Source: JBBTCX01 sp964494205
GTDB lineage: Bacteria; Planctomycetota; Phycisphaerae; UBA1845
Length of the DNA stretch: 64,000 nt
Reading direction: 5' to 3'
Assembly (NCBI GenBank): GCA_964494205.1
Contig: CAZBRD010000011.1
Span: 62,001-126,000, forward strand
The number at the start of each line of letters is the position of its first letter. Position 1 is the stretch's first letter. Of the stretch, positions 1 to 9,400 are shown piece after piece. Both the position numbers and the translations under genes were made by a program. The notes beneath the pieces are model-generated. The model made no database searches and was not told the DNA's origin. It was given only the letters and a program-made list of their open reading frames with translations.

Positions 1-645
1 TGAGTCCTCCGGCTTCTGAATGATCGCGCGGCGATCGGCCCCTAAAAACGCCTGACCATCGTGCGGTGCTTTTTCAGCGTCGAAGAGTGCCGCCCGCGTA
101 ACGACGGCCACCGCTCCATCGTGATAGTAAAGAGGTTCAAGGTCCTGACGGCGGTAGATGCCGTTCTTGCGAAATTGCACCATGCGGTCGCCTTTGAGCC
201 GGTGAATCCAATCAGGATGCTGCTTGGAAACCGGGGCGACGCTGCGGACGGAATCAGCTTTCGTTTCCGCTAAATGATCGATCGCGCGATCGATGAGCCC
301 GTCCGCGCGAATCGGTATGTTGCCGTAGAGTAAAACGATGGCGTCAACTTTCTTGGAATGAGTCTTTTCCCAGGTGACAACCGCGTGTCGCGCAGCCGCG
401 TCCACGGTGGCTGTGTCTGACGCAAGCTCTGCCGGTCGATCGACGATGTCTATGCCGACTTGCCGCGCGAGCTTTTTGGCGGGCTCGGAATCGGTGGTCA
501 GTACGATCCCGGCCAATCGTCGCGAAGCTCGGGCGTGATCAAACGTGTATTCAATCAGCGGCCGACCGAGCAGCTCGCGCGTACATTTCCCCGGAAGCCC
601 TTTGCTCCCCGCGCGGGCGAGAATGATGCCGAGTACGCACGCCAT
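1..645 (-). CDS. Acylneuraminate cytidylyltransferase family protein (partial)
   Basis: Partial gene: it opens with ATG at 645 and runs off the left edge after 215 residues, so only the C-terminal end is missing. Residues 5-18 (LGIILARAGSKGLPGK region) are the nucleotide-binding signature of CMP-sugar synthetases such as NeuA and PseF, and TTDSEP near residue 50 matches the family's second conserved block. These enzymes transfer CMP from CTP to a nonulosonic acid (sialic, legionaminic or pseudaminic acid) or Kdo in the cytoplasm, activating it for surface glycans. Which sugar is used cannot be read here. It lies 68 nt downstream of the sigma factor gene on the same strand. No strong Shine-Dalgarno sequence is seen. 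The family call is firm and the substrate is open. Confidence 0.85.
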   Translation of the reverse strand, partial: MACVLGIILARAGSKGLPGKCTRELLGRPLIEYTFDHARASRRLAGIVLTTDSEPAKKLARQVGIDIVDRPAELASDTATVDAAARHAVVTWEKTHSKKVDAIVLLYGNIPIRADGLIDRAIDHLAETKADSVRSVAPVSKQHPDWIHRLKGDRMVQFRKNGIYRRQDLEPLYYHDGAVAVVTRAALFDAEKAPHDGQAFLGADRRAIIQKPEDS

Positions 646-713
646 GCCTATGCTTATCGGCCAAATGGGGAATTCGTGGACAGTGGGATAGCGGTGAGAG
701 TGTTGGTGAAAAT

Positions 714-2375
714 CTAAACGGCGTCAGCCAGTGTTGGAGCCAGCAACTCGCGAAGTCGCGCAAGTGCCCTTTGCTCGATCTGGCGGATGCGTTCCTTGGT
801 CACGCCGAACTTCTGGCCAAGTTGCTCAAGCGTTTGCGGCAGGCCCGCTTCGTTGAGACCAAAGTGGTTGCTGAGGATGTCGCGCTCACGCTCGTTGAGA
901 GCGTCGAGGCCGCCTTTGATGAGTGTGCGTACTTGCTGACGATCGGTCTCGCTGCCTTCGATCGCGCTGCCATCTGGCACGGCCTCGAGCAACTCGTCCT
1001 GACCGGTGACATACCTTGCACATTGATAGTGCTGTTCGGGAATAGAGCGGGCGTAATTCTTCATTACCGCCCACGAGGCATACGTGCTGAACTTGCAGCC
1101 GCGAGCGAAATCAAACTTCTCTACCGCCCGCATGAGCGACACATTGCCGTCGCTGACCACTTCGAAAAAGTTGGATGACCAGCCGACGTGCTTCTTGGCG
1201 ATGCTGACCACGAGGCGAAGGTTCGCGCGAATGATCCGCTGCTTCAGGTCGTCGACCCGGGCAAGCGCCGCACGAACTTCATCAACCTGTTCAACCGTCG
1301 CCGTGTCCGCATCGAGCTTCTTGACACACTTGGCAGTGCGATACTTGAGGTAGTTGTAACGACGGAACAGATCGCGCTCCAAATCGGCCGACAGCAGCGG
1401 CGTCAGATAAAGCGAACGAAGATACGGCGGAATATCGCGCGGAATACGCGAGGAATTCAAATCGCCCTCAGGCGGCTCAGCCACGTTGAGGATCAGCTCA
1501 TCCGCATTTGGCGCATCGAACAACTCGTTGTGAATGCACTCGAGCGGCGTGTCTTTCCACTTGCGAACCTGAATCTGCCGCAGCGTTTGGGAGACTTCTT
1601 CAACCGTGGAAGCATACGCCTGCGCGATAGCCTCTACGCTGTCGCCGGCTTCGGCCATTTTCCACATAGCCAAATGCTCATCGCCCAACAGCGAATCGCC
1701 GTTGCGGCAGAAAAGTGGCTTGGTGGGATGCGCTTCGTCATAACGACGCAGTGTATAGCGCACGGTCTCCACCGCGCGATGTGATTCTTCCGCGATAATC
1801 TTGGCAGCCGCGTGCAGCTTGTACGGTCGATGACGCACAAGCTCCTTCGCGCGAGCGATGATCTTGTCCCGCTCGTCCGAAGTGAGTTGCTTGAACGACG
1901 CACCGCGCGCGACCAGGTCTTTGTTTCGCGCAACGAACTGGTCAACGGTCTTGCGACCAAAAGCGAGGCGGTTCACGCCATCCGGGTAATCCACACGGAT
2001 ACCCAACAGGCCGCGATTGCGCCAGCGTCGAATTGTCTTCGTGCTTACTTTCAAGTCGTCCGCCAATTCCTGATGCGTTTGATAGCCCTCGCCGACTTCA
2101 GCGAGAGTCATATTGGCTTTGCGGCTGATGACCTCGGCCATCGTGACCAGATCGATCAACAACGCTTGCCCCGGAATCGAATCGCTGGTCGTCGACCCGC
2201 GCTTGCGATAACCGGTGATGTGGTAGCAGACGAATTCGAATGGATAGGTTCGATCAGCTTCCACCAAGCCCAACAGGCGATCAATTCCGCAGATCTGTTC
2301 GATCCGCAGGCGGCGTGGCGACAGCGTGAGCTGGTGCGCCAGGTCCGACATATCACCGTTCAAGAACTTGGGCAT
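714..2375 (-). CDS. Sigma-70 family RNA polymerase sigma factor with N-terminal HTH extension
   Basis: The protein has 553 residues. The last ~210 residues carry sigma region 2 (RANLRLVVSIAKKHVG, then a FDFARGCKFSTYASW block that melts and reads the -10 element) and region 4 (LNERERDIL...VTKERIRQIEQRAL, the -35-reading HTH). Region 3 is essentially absent between them. The first ~300 residues are unlike RpoD region 1. They contain a MerR/excisionase-like helix-turn-helix at about residues 102-135 (VSTKTIRRWRNRGLLGI) and a second helical segment. Sigma factors with long non-canonical N-termini are common in Planctomycetota. It is therefore an alternative or secondary sigma factor rather than clearly the housekeeping one. 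The 288-nt gap upstream presumably holds its promoter. Regulon unknown. Confidence 0.85.
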   Translation of the reverse strand: MPKFLNGDMSDLAHQLTLSPRRLRIEQICGIDRLLGLVEADRTYPFEFVCYHITGYRKRGSTTSDSIPGQALLIDLVTMAEVISRKANMTLAEVGEGYQTHQELADDLKVSTKTIRRWRNRGLLGIRVDYPDGVNRLAFGRKTVDQFVARNKDLVARGASFKQLTSDERDKIIARAKELVRHRPYKLHAAAKIIAEESHRAVETVRYTLRRYDEAHPTKPLFCRNGDSLLGDEHLAMWKMAEAGDSVEAIAQAYASTVEEVSQTLRQIQVRKWKDTPLECIHNELFDAPNADELILNVAEPPEGDLNSSRIPRDIPPYLRSLYLTPLLSADLERDLFRRYNYLKYRTAKCVKKLDADTATVEQVDEVRAALARVDDLKQRIIRANLRLVVSIAKKHVGWSSNFFEVVSDGNVSLMRAVEKFDFARGCKFSTYASWAVMKNYARSIPEQHYQCARYVTGQDELLEAVPDGSAIEGSETDRQQVRTLIKGGLDALNERERDILSNHFGLNEAGLPQTLEQLGQKFGVTKERIRQIEQRALARLRELLAPTLADAV

Positions 2376-2663
2376 TGATCGCTTCCCCTGTGGTGGTTGA
2401 GTGATCCCCCTGTTTCTGGATTCCGTAAAACCCTAAGTCGGCGGAATCGCGAAACTTACGACAAAACCCTCTATTTATTATCGCCCATGCCCTACAACCG
2501 GTCAACGAATTGGATGCAGTCCATACAACTCGCGACAAATGGCAGAGATTGGCCATCGATATTATCGACGCGAACGGATTCTCTTCCCTATTTGCTAGGA
2601 AACGCAGACTTGAATTGTGCATACGCACAACAGCACCAAGTCGCAGGTGTGTTGTTTGCCGTA

Positions 2664-4619
2664 CTACTTCGTCGCTTCCAGCGCCGCAATTCGTTCACCG
2701 ATCCAACGCGCGAAATCCTTGTCCTCGCGCCCTTTGAGCGCGTTGCGATAGTCATCGAGTGCTTCGTTCTTGTATTGCGGGTAGCCAAACAGAATCAGCA
2801 ACGAACGCGAACTGCCGGCTAACGCCGTCATCGTCCAATGTTGGCCCGTCTTGCGATGGGCATCGCCGAGCGACGTCATCACTTGGCCAATCTCGGCCAC
2901 TCCAGCTTCTTTCGCTTCCTTTGCTCGGTCGGGCTGCGTTTTGAACCACTCAGTCGTCGGGTCGCCCGGTTTCAACCGCAGATATTCAAACAAGCCTGTA
3001 TACGTTCGAGCGTTCTCTGAATACGCAACGTATCGTTGCAGCAACACCCACGCTCGGGCCAACCTCGCATCAGCCTCACTCGCGCCGATGTAGCCGGCCA
3101 TCCAACCGTCATCCTTGCGTAGTGACAGCGCCGAGGTCTCTTGCTTGGTGGGACTCAACTCGCGGAAAGCTGAACTCGCTTCGCTGATTAATCGCTCCGA
3201 CGCCGACGCAGCCGCCTTTGCAGACTCCGCCGACTTTTGCAACGTCTGCAAAGCCTTCTCTTCGAGGTCGAACGCAGCCTGATCCAGCGCTGCCAACTGC
3301 TCATGGGTCTTGACCGCCCGATTCGCGTACCCATCGGTTCCATTCGTCTGTTCGCTGGCGGCAGCCGTGCGATTCTTGTAATTCACTTCCTCCGCTTTCG
3401 CGGCATCGCGAGCTGCTTCCATCTCCTTGATCATGGCTTCCTGACTCTTTATTTCGCCTGTCAGTACGTCGCGCTCCGCCTGAAAATGATCGAGTCCCGA
3501 CTCCGTCGTCAACGTCGCACTCGAACCCTCAACGTACTTCCCCTTCAGATAATCGCCGCTGGCATCGACCGTCGCCTTCGGCAGACGACCTCGCTTCAGT
3601 GACTGGACATCGCGAAGCGCGGTTCGATAGGCCTTGTCCTGCGCCGTCAACTGCTCGGCGAAAACCTCTCCCCCGCGCGCACTTGAAAAATCAATACCAG
3701 CCGCCTTGATGCGATCGATCTCCTTACGCGCGTTCTCTGCTCGCTTTTCAGCATCCGCGACTTTTGCTTTCAAATCGCGAATCGAAACGTCCACCTGATC
3801 GGCTTTGGCCTGAAGCTCGCTCAGCTTCGCACCTGCATCCTTGATGCGCGTTTCCATTTCCTTGATGACTTTGCCGATCGTGCTTCCCACGATGAGGTTG
3901 GCCAACGGCTGAACGCCAGTCGCTTCCGCGTCGAGTACTTTCAACTCCACTTGCAACGGAACGATCTGACGTCGAAGGGCGGCAGCCTCTGACGCTGCAG
4001 CCAGACCCTGATGATAGAGAATGATTGATTTCAACCAGTTGGCTTCGACGTTCGTGCGCCCGCTTGCTTCACCAGACGTCACAGCCAGCGCCTGATCGGC
4101 ATACTTCAACGCTTCCTGCAACAACCCCGCGTTCTGCTTGATCGCCTCCGCCCGAGTCTTGCTCCCCTGGCTGACCTGTTGCTCGATGTTCGTATAGCTC
4201 GCGCTGTCTTTCTGCGGGACGCTCTTCAGAATCTGCTGCGCATCCGCGCTGTCCCAGCCGGATTTCGCCAGCTTCCAGTTCGTCGGTCGAAACTCTTTCC
4301 AGTAGGCCTCATGCCGATCCTGGTAATCGGTCTTGGCATCGTCACTCAAACCCTTGGGATCGTTGAGATCGAACTCACCTTCAACGCCCTTATCGCCCAG
4401 CTTGGAAAGCACCGCGCCGAACTCGTTCAACACGCCGGCCTTGTATCCCAGGGCTGCGTTGTATTGATGAAGCGCACGGCGTGCCTTTTCAACATAGAGC
4501 GCCGCTTCGCTGTCCACCTTTTGCTGCGAGCTTTGCAGCATCGTCGGGAGAGACCACCCCAGCAGCAGGGCCAGCAACCCGCCTCCCAGTCCGATGACAA
4601 CGATTGGTTTTCCCGTCAT
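2664..4619 (-). CDS. Membrane-anchored coiled-coil protein, function unknown
   Basis: The protein has 651 residues from the ATG at 4619. GGAG lies six bases before this codon, so I prefer it to the ATG eight codons upstream. One hydrophobic segment at about residues 6-24 (VVIGLGGGLLALLLG) is a signal anchor. The rest is hydrophilic and rich in Ala, Glu, Lys and Gln, with heptad-like stretches around residues 210-300 and 380-480 that predict long coiled coils. The topology suggests a periplasmic or envelope-exposed rod tethered to the inner membrane. I do not recognise a family, and no catalytic motif is visible. It is followed 288 nt later by the sigma factor gene on the same strand and preceded by the SPFH/Arc pair. 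Confidence 0.7.
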   Translation of the reverse strand: MTGKPIVVIGLGGGLLALLLGWSLPTMLQSSQQKVDSEAALYVEKARRALHQYNAALGYKAGVLNEFGAVLSKLGDKGVEGEFDLNDPKGLSDDAKTDYQDRHEAYWKEFRPTNWKLAKSGWDSADAQQILKSVPQKDSASYTNIEQQVSQGSKTRAEAIKQNAGLLQEALKYADQALAVTSGEASGRTNVEANWLKSIILYHQGLAAASEAAALRRQIVPLQVELKVLDAEATGVQPLANLIVGSTIGKVIKEMETRIKDAGAKLSELQAKADQVDVSIRDLKAKVADAEKRAENARKEIDRIKAAGIDFSSARGGEVFAEQLTAQDKAYRTALRDVQSLKRGRLPKATVDASGDYLKGKYVEGSSATLTTESGLDHFQAERDVLTGEIKSQEAMIKEMEAARDAAKAEEVNYKNRTAAASEQTNGTDGYANRAVKTHEQLAALDQAAFDLEEKALQTLQKSAESAKAAASASERLISEASSAFRELSPTKQETSALSLRKDDGWMAGYIGASEADARLARAWVLLQRYVAYSENARTYTGLFEYLRLKPGDPTTEWFKTQPDRAKEAKEAGVAEIGQVMTSLGDAHRKTGQHWTMTALAGSSRSLLILFGYPQYKNEALDDYRNALKGREDKDFARWIGERIAALEATK

Positions 4620-4774
4620 GTGAAGCTCCAGCGAATCAGGCAATATCCCATGTTAGCCCAAGTGGGCGCACGGTGGGGTTTCTTGTCCAAAGTCCGGCCG
4701 ATTTTAGGTTAAGCAGAGGGGTTTGCAAATTGGCGGGACGTGACCCAATTGCGTTTAGATTTACCGTCGACCAC

Positions 4775-4984
4775 TCAGGAGATCGTAGTTTCGCCATTTG
4801 GCGCCGCATCGGGAATATCCGGATTCAGAGAATTGGAGTCGTTTCGCCGCCGTTTGCGGACCGCATCCCGCAGCACGAACTCGATTTGGGCGTTCAGGCT
4901 ACGCAAGTCGTCCTTGGCCCAGCGGTTCAGCTCATCGAGCAGCTCGTTGGGAAGGCGAAGCAAGTACGATTTTCGCTCGGGCAT
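4775..4984 (-). CDS. Arc/MetJ-type ribbon-helix-helix DNA-binding protein
   Basis: This 69-residue protein begins MPERKSYLLRLPNELLDEL. That is the beta-strand plus helix pattern of Arc/CopG repressors, in which RSYLLRLP forms the DNA-contacting strand of a dimer. The helix continues through LNRWAKDDLRSLNAQIEFVLRDAVRKRR, followed by a disordered tail. It sits 83 nt downstream of the SPFH gene on the same strand, a pairing often seen in bacterial genomes. No toxin gene is adjacent, so it is not obviously an antitoxin. Three 11-bp-phased repeats just upstream of the SPFH gene are a candidate binding site. That link is inference. Confidence 0.75.
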   Translation of the reverse strand: MPERKSYLLRLPNELLDELNRWAKDDLRSLNAQIEFVLRDAVRKRRRNDSNSLNPDIPDAAPNGETTIS

Positions 4985-5067
4985 GGCGACTCAGATAACC
5001 CCATACAGCTGCCGCAAGCGCTTGCTCGAATCGGCAAAACGCCTGCGGCAACTCTCTTACGACCTGA

Positions 5068-5946
5068 TCAACCCGGATACAGCGTGCCGGCATTCACGAC
5101 GGGAGTGACCGGCTCATGACCGCACAGAACGACCAGCAGATTGCTGACCATCGCCGCTCGTCGCTCCTCGTCCAGCTTAATCGTCTTGTGGTTCTCCAGC
5201 TTCTCCAAGGCAAGCTCGACCATGCCGACCGCACCATCGACGATTTTCGCCCGGGCAGCCACCACCGCCTCAGCCTGCTGTCGCTGAAGCATCGCGCTCG
5301 CGATTTCCGCTGCATACGCGAGATGGCCAATCTTTGCTTCTTCGATCAGAACGCCCGCGCGACCCACTCGCGCCTGCACTTCCTTCATCAAGTCCGCCGA
5401 CACCTCTTCCGTACCGCCGCGTAGCGTGATCTGCTTGTCATCCTCGAAGGAATCATACGAGTACGACATCGCCAGATGGCGCAAAGCGGCCTCGCTCTGC
5501 ACGCTGACAAAGGACTCATACTTCTCGACGTCAAATACTGCCTTGGCGGTGTCCACAACACGCCAGACGACGATGGCTGCGATTTCGATCGGATTACCGC
5601 GGAGGTCGTTTACCTTGATCTGTTCACTGTTGAAGTTGTGCGCCCGCAGCGAGACCCTCTTCTTGATGAGTAACGGGTTCGCCCAGTGGAAACCGTCCTG
5701 CTGCACGGTGCCAATATACTTTCCGAACAGGATGAGCACGGCCCCCATGTTCGGCTGGAGGGTAAAGAACCCGCAAAGCAGCACCACCCAGACGCTCAAC
5801 ACGACGACCCAACTGCCGATGGCCCATGGGTTCTCGCTCTTCATGGCCAGATAACCGGCGGACATCAACGCAATGCCAAAGGCAATTAACGCCAAGAGCA
5901 TGACCCAACCGTTCGTCGCACCTCTTTTGAACTCACGTGTTTCCAT
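5068..5946 (-). CDS. SPFH domain-containing membrane protein (slipin/prohibitin family)
   Basis: The protein has 292 residues. The ATG at 5946 is preceded by GGAGG at the right distance, so the extra 13 N-terminal codons of the longer frame are left out. Two hydrophobic helices near residues 15-35 and 45-65 (VMLLALIAFGIALM and SWVVVLSVWVVLLCGF) are followed by an SPFH/Band 7 domain. That domain includes NPIEIAAIVVWRVVDTAKAVFDVE and EVQARVGRAGVLIEEAKIGHLAYAAEIA, then an Ala/Glu-rich helical tail. SPFH proteins oligomerise on membranes and organise microdomains or chaperone membrane proteases; the specific partner is unknown. The Arc-like gene follows in the same transcription unit. The operator-like repeats at 5986-6016 lie 40 nt upstream. 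Confidence 0.85.
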   Translation of the reverse strand: METREFKRGATNGWVMLLALIAFGIALMSAGYLAMKSENPWAIGSWVVVLSVWVVLLCGFFTLQPNMGAVLILFGKYIGTVQQDGFHWANPLLIKKRVSLRAHNFNSEQIKVNDLRGNPIEIAAIVVWRVVDTAKAVFDVEKYESFVSVQSEAALRHLAMSYSYDSFEDDKQITLRGGTEEVSADLMKEVQARVGRAGVLIEEAKIGHLAYAAEIASAMLQRQQAEAVVAARAKIVDGAVGMVELALEKLENHKTIKLDEERRAAMVSNLLVVLCGHEPVTPVVNAGTLYPG

Positions 5947-5985
5947 TGACTTCCTCCGTTCACACTTAGGTCTTTCTCTACTCAA

Positions 5986-6016
5986 TATATCATAACTATA
6001 TCATATATTTATCATT
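5986..6016 (-). promoter_or_regulatory. Three 11-bp-phased repeats upstream of the SPFH/Arc-like operon (candidate operator)
   Basis: TATATCATA occurs perfectly at 5986-5994 and 5997-6005, and a 7/9 match lies at 6008-6016. The spacing is exactly 11 bp each time, one DNA turn, so all copies face the same side. The array sits 40-70 nt before the SPFH start codon in an AT-rich tract where the promoter should be. On the minus strand TATGAT and TATATT are possible -10 hexamers inside it, but no good -35 is seen. Ribbon-helix-helix dimers bind such tandem half-sites, and one is encoded in this operon. Confidence 0.45.
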
Positions 6017-6475
6017 CTGCAAACCTCAGCGCGAGTCGGAAGTTGTATGTAGAATTTCCAGCGGAATAGACCTGTAATGTCGTTGAAAGGCGCCTTGGCA
6101 ATCGGTACGATGCATGTTACGAATTATCAGTCGTTTGCATTCTGGCTTTAACGATCGAATTGAAAGTTTCGAACGTTGAACGGCTGGGATGTCGGCCGGA
6201 AGTGACTACAGGTCTCTGCTGATCTTGAAGCTGGTTGGTAGCGGCTTGGTTCGTTCGTGAGTCATGCATCACCTTGCATGTCGCTACGATCATGGGGCGG
6301 AGGAGAAGGCTGGCGCGGTTGGGTCGCGCTTTCATTTCCTGTTCATTCGAAGCTGAACATTGCTGTTCTATTTCGAATGCCGCCATTCGTCATCTCCGGC
6401 TGCACGCGATTGCTCATGACTGTGGCGTTCAGTGCCATCGAAAGTCACTCGGGATTGGGTGGAAAGGAAGATTCG
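6017..6475. other. Intergenic region without a supported gene
   Basis: This is the divergent gap between the SPFH operon and the large surface protein. The frame in phase with the downstream gene extends upstream to 6257, but that stretch lacks a ribosome binding site and would place the signal peptide internally. I read it as 5' leader and promoter DNA. No hairpin terminator, repeat or RNA gene was recognised. Confidence 0.5.
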
Positions 6476-9400
6476 ATGACTCCCCAGACGAATCAGCATA
6501 ACAGGAAATTCAATCGCCTTGCGATGAACGCATTTGCGTTCGTTCTCGTAACGGTTGGATTTGGTTCATCCGCATTCGCCGTGCGAAACATCACGTCCGT
6601 CTCGCTCAACGGTGGAGCACCATGGACATTTTCCGGCGGTACGCTGATCTTGGCAGGCGATCCGGTCACAGTTCTCGCGGGTGAGACCATCAGCGTGAAC
6701 ATGACCGTGGTCACCACCGGTACCGGCAATGCCAATGACTGGCAGTCGACCGCATGGCAGATCGGCAGCGTCATCGGCACGTGGACATGCAATACTGACG
6801 GCAACTTCGAGAGCGCCGGCACGCACAACCTGACGTTTGATATCATCGCGGGCGCAACATCGGGAACATTCAACTCCTATTTCCGCGCGCATGATGAAAA
6901 CGCATGCGGTGCAGCCGATCCAAGCGCTGTCGTTACTCTGGCGAATTCCGTCACGATTCAGCCACCCGCCACCAACCCTTCACTGGCGGACGCCTGCGGA
7001 CTCGACATCGTACTCGTGCTCGACACCTCGGGAAGTATTGGCGGCAATCTTGATGACGTTCAGAATGCCGCTCTCGATTTCGTCAACGCGTTTCTGCCCG
7101 CCACGCCAACGTTGATCGGTCTCGTCGAGTTTAATGACGATGCGACCATGCTCGAGAATCTGACGAGCAACACGGCTGCCCTTTCGGCGGATATAGGTGG
7201 ATTGGCTTCCGGCGGTTTCACCAATTGGGAAGACGCCATTCAGACAGCCACCGCTATGCTCGAAGGTGGTCTCGATCGACCTGACTCCATTCACCCCGAC
7301 ATGATCGTCATGATCACTGACGGCGACCCCACAGCCAGCAGCGCTGGAAACGACAATTCAAACCAGCCAAACGTTCACTTATACCCAGCCGTCGTCGCAG
7401 CCAACGACGCGAAGACTTCCTCGTCCACCAACCCAATTCGCATCGTAACGGTGGGTGTGGGTGCGGCGACCCAATCGCGTTTGGTTGCCATTAGCGGTTC
7501 GAATGTCCATCCACCGAACCCGCTCAACGCCACCACGGATGTGGTGCTATCTGATTTTGACGACCTGGCGGGCGAGCTGAGCGATCTGGCTGTGGCGATC
7601 TGCGGTGGGACCATCACCGTTCACAAAGTCATCGACGTCGACGGCAACACCGGGACGACTGGCGATCAAACCGACGGCGCAGGCTGGTCATTTGCAGCCA
7701 ACCCCGATGCGCCCGACACGACGGACCCGACTTCAGGAAGCACCGACAGCTTCGGCATGATCATCTTCGACGTGGACGTCGGCGCGAACAACTCGGCCAT
7801 CGTTGACATCACCGAGACCATGCAGACGCACTTCCAGTTTATTTCCGCCAACTGCGTGAACGGTATGTCATCCGCCGGAACGCCGGCGACAAACGCGGTG
7901 AACAACATTCCGCTCAGCGCGTCAGACATTATTTCCTGTACGTTCTACAATCAGCCCAAGACAGGCGCTTGCTGCAAGACCTTCCTGCCCGGTTCCAACT
8001 GCACAAACAACGTTCCGTTCACGCTCTGTGACGAACCGGGATTCGTTTTCTCCGAAGGCATGACCTGCGCGCAGGTTTCCTGCTGCAGTTCTGACGCCTT
8101 GTGCGCCGATTCCGATCCTTGCACCGTGGATATGTGTGTCAACGGCGTCGGCTGCGTCAGCACGCCGATCAACTGCAACGACAACAACCCGTGCACGATT
8201 GATTCATGTTTCCAGGGCTCCTGCGTCAACAGTCCAGTCACCTGCCCGGACAACAACGATCCATGCACCGACCTCGCGTGTGATGCAAACGGCGCAAACG
8301 GCAACTGCGACTCGACCGTCCCCGTCAACAATGGCGCTCCGTGCGACGACCTCTTCTATTGCACGATCGGCGAAACCTGCACCGGCGGCATCTGCGGCGG
8401 TGGTTCGCCGCTCAACTGCAGTGACGAAGTCGGTTGCACGAATGATTCGTGCGATGAAACCAACGACGTCTGCGTCCACAACCCGAACAACAGCAAGTGC
8501 GACGACGGCCTGTATTGCAACGGCGCAGAAACCTGCGACGGATTGACCGATTGTGCCGACGGAGCTGATCCGTGCTCGCCGCCGCAGCGTTGCGACGAAG
8601 TCAACGATCGCTGCGTGCAGTGTCTCACCGATGCCCAGTGCGACGACGGCGCATTCTGCAACGGCGCCGAAACCTGCAACATCGTCTCCGGCACCTGTCA
8701 GCCCGGCGCAAACCCATGCCCTGCCGACAGCGTCTCCTGCACCATCGACTCGTGCGATGAAGCCAACAACGTCTGCCTGCACGAGCCGAACAACGCTCTG
8801 TGCCAGAACGGAAACTTCTGCGACGGACAGGAAGTCTGCGATCGCATCAACGGTTGCGTCGATAGCCCCGATCCCTGCAACGCCCCGTTGCGTTGCGATG
8901 AACCGAACGATCGTTGCGTTGATTGCCTCACCAACGGCCAGTGCGACGACGGCCTCTTCTGCAACGGTTCGGAAACCTGCAACACGACAACCGGCACTTG
9001 TCAGCCAGGTACCGACCCGTGCCCAGCCGACAGCGTCGCGTGCACCATCGATACGTGCGACGAAGACGCGAACGTGTGTCTGCACACGCCAAACAATTCA
9101 CTTTGCCAAAACGGAAACTTCTGCGACGGCCAGGAAGTCTGCGATCGCACGCTCGGTTGTCAGGACGCTCCAGACCCGTGCACCCTGCCACAACGTTGCG
9201 ACGAACCAAACGATCGTTGCGTCGCCTGCTTGACCGACGGTCAATGCGACGACGGCCTCTACTGCAACGGCACGGAAACGTGCAACGTCGCGATGGGAGT
9301 CTGCGTCCCCGGCACGGCCCCGTGCCCGGCGGATGGAGTCGCATGCTCCATCGAGACCTGCAACGAATCCACCAATGCCTGCGAGCAAACGCTCGACCAC

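Noticed and set aside
8204..9085. Long open frame (293 residues) on the minus strand over the Cys-rich repeats
   Set aside because: It mirrors the codon bias and periodicity of the repeat-coding strand, has no ribosome site, and its translation is repetitive without any fold.
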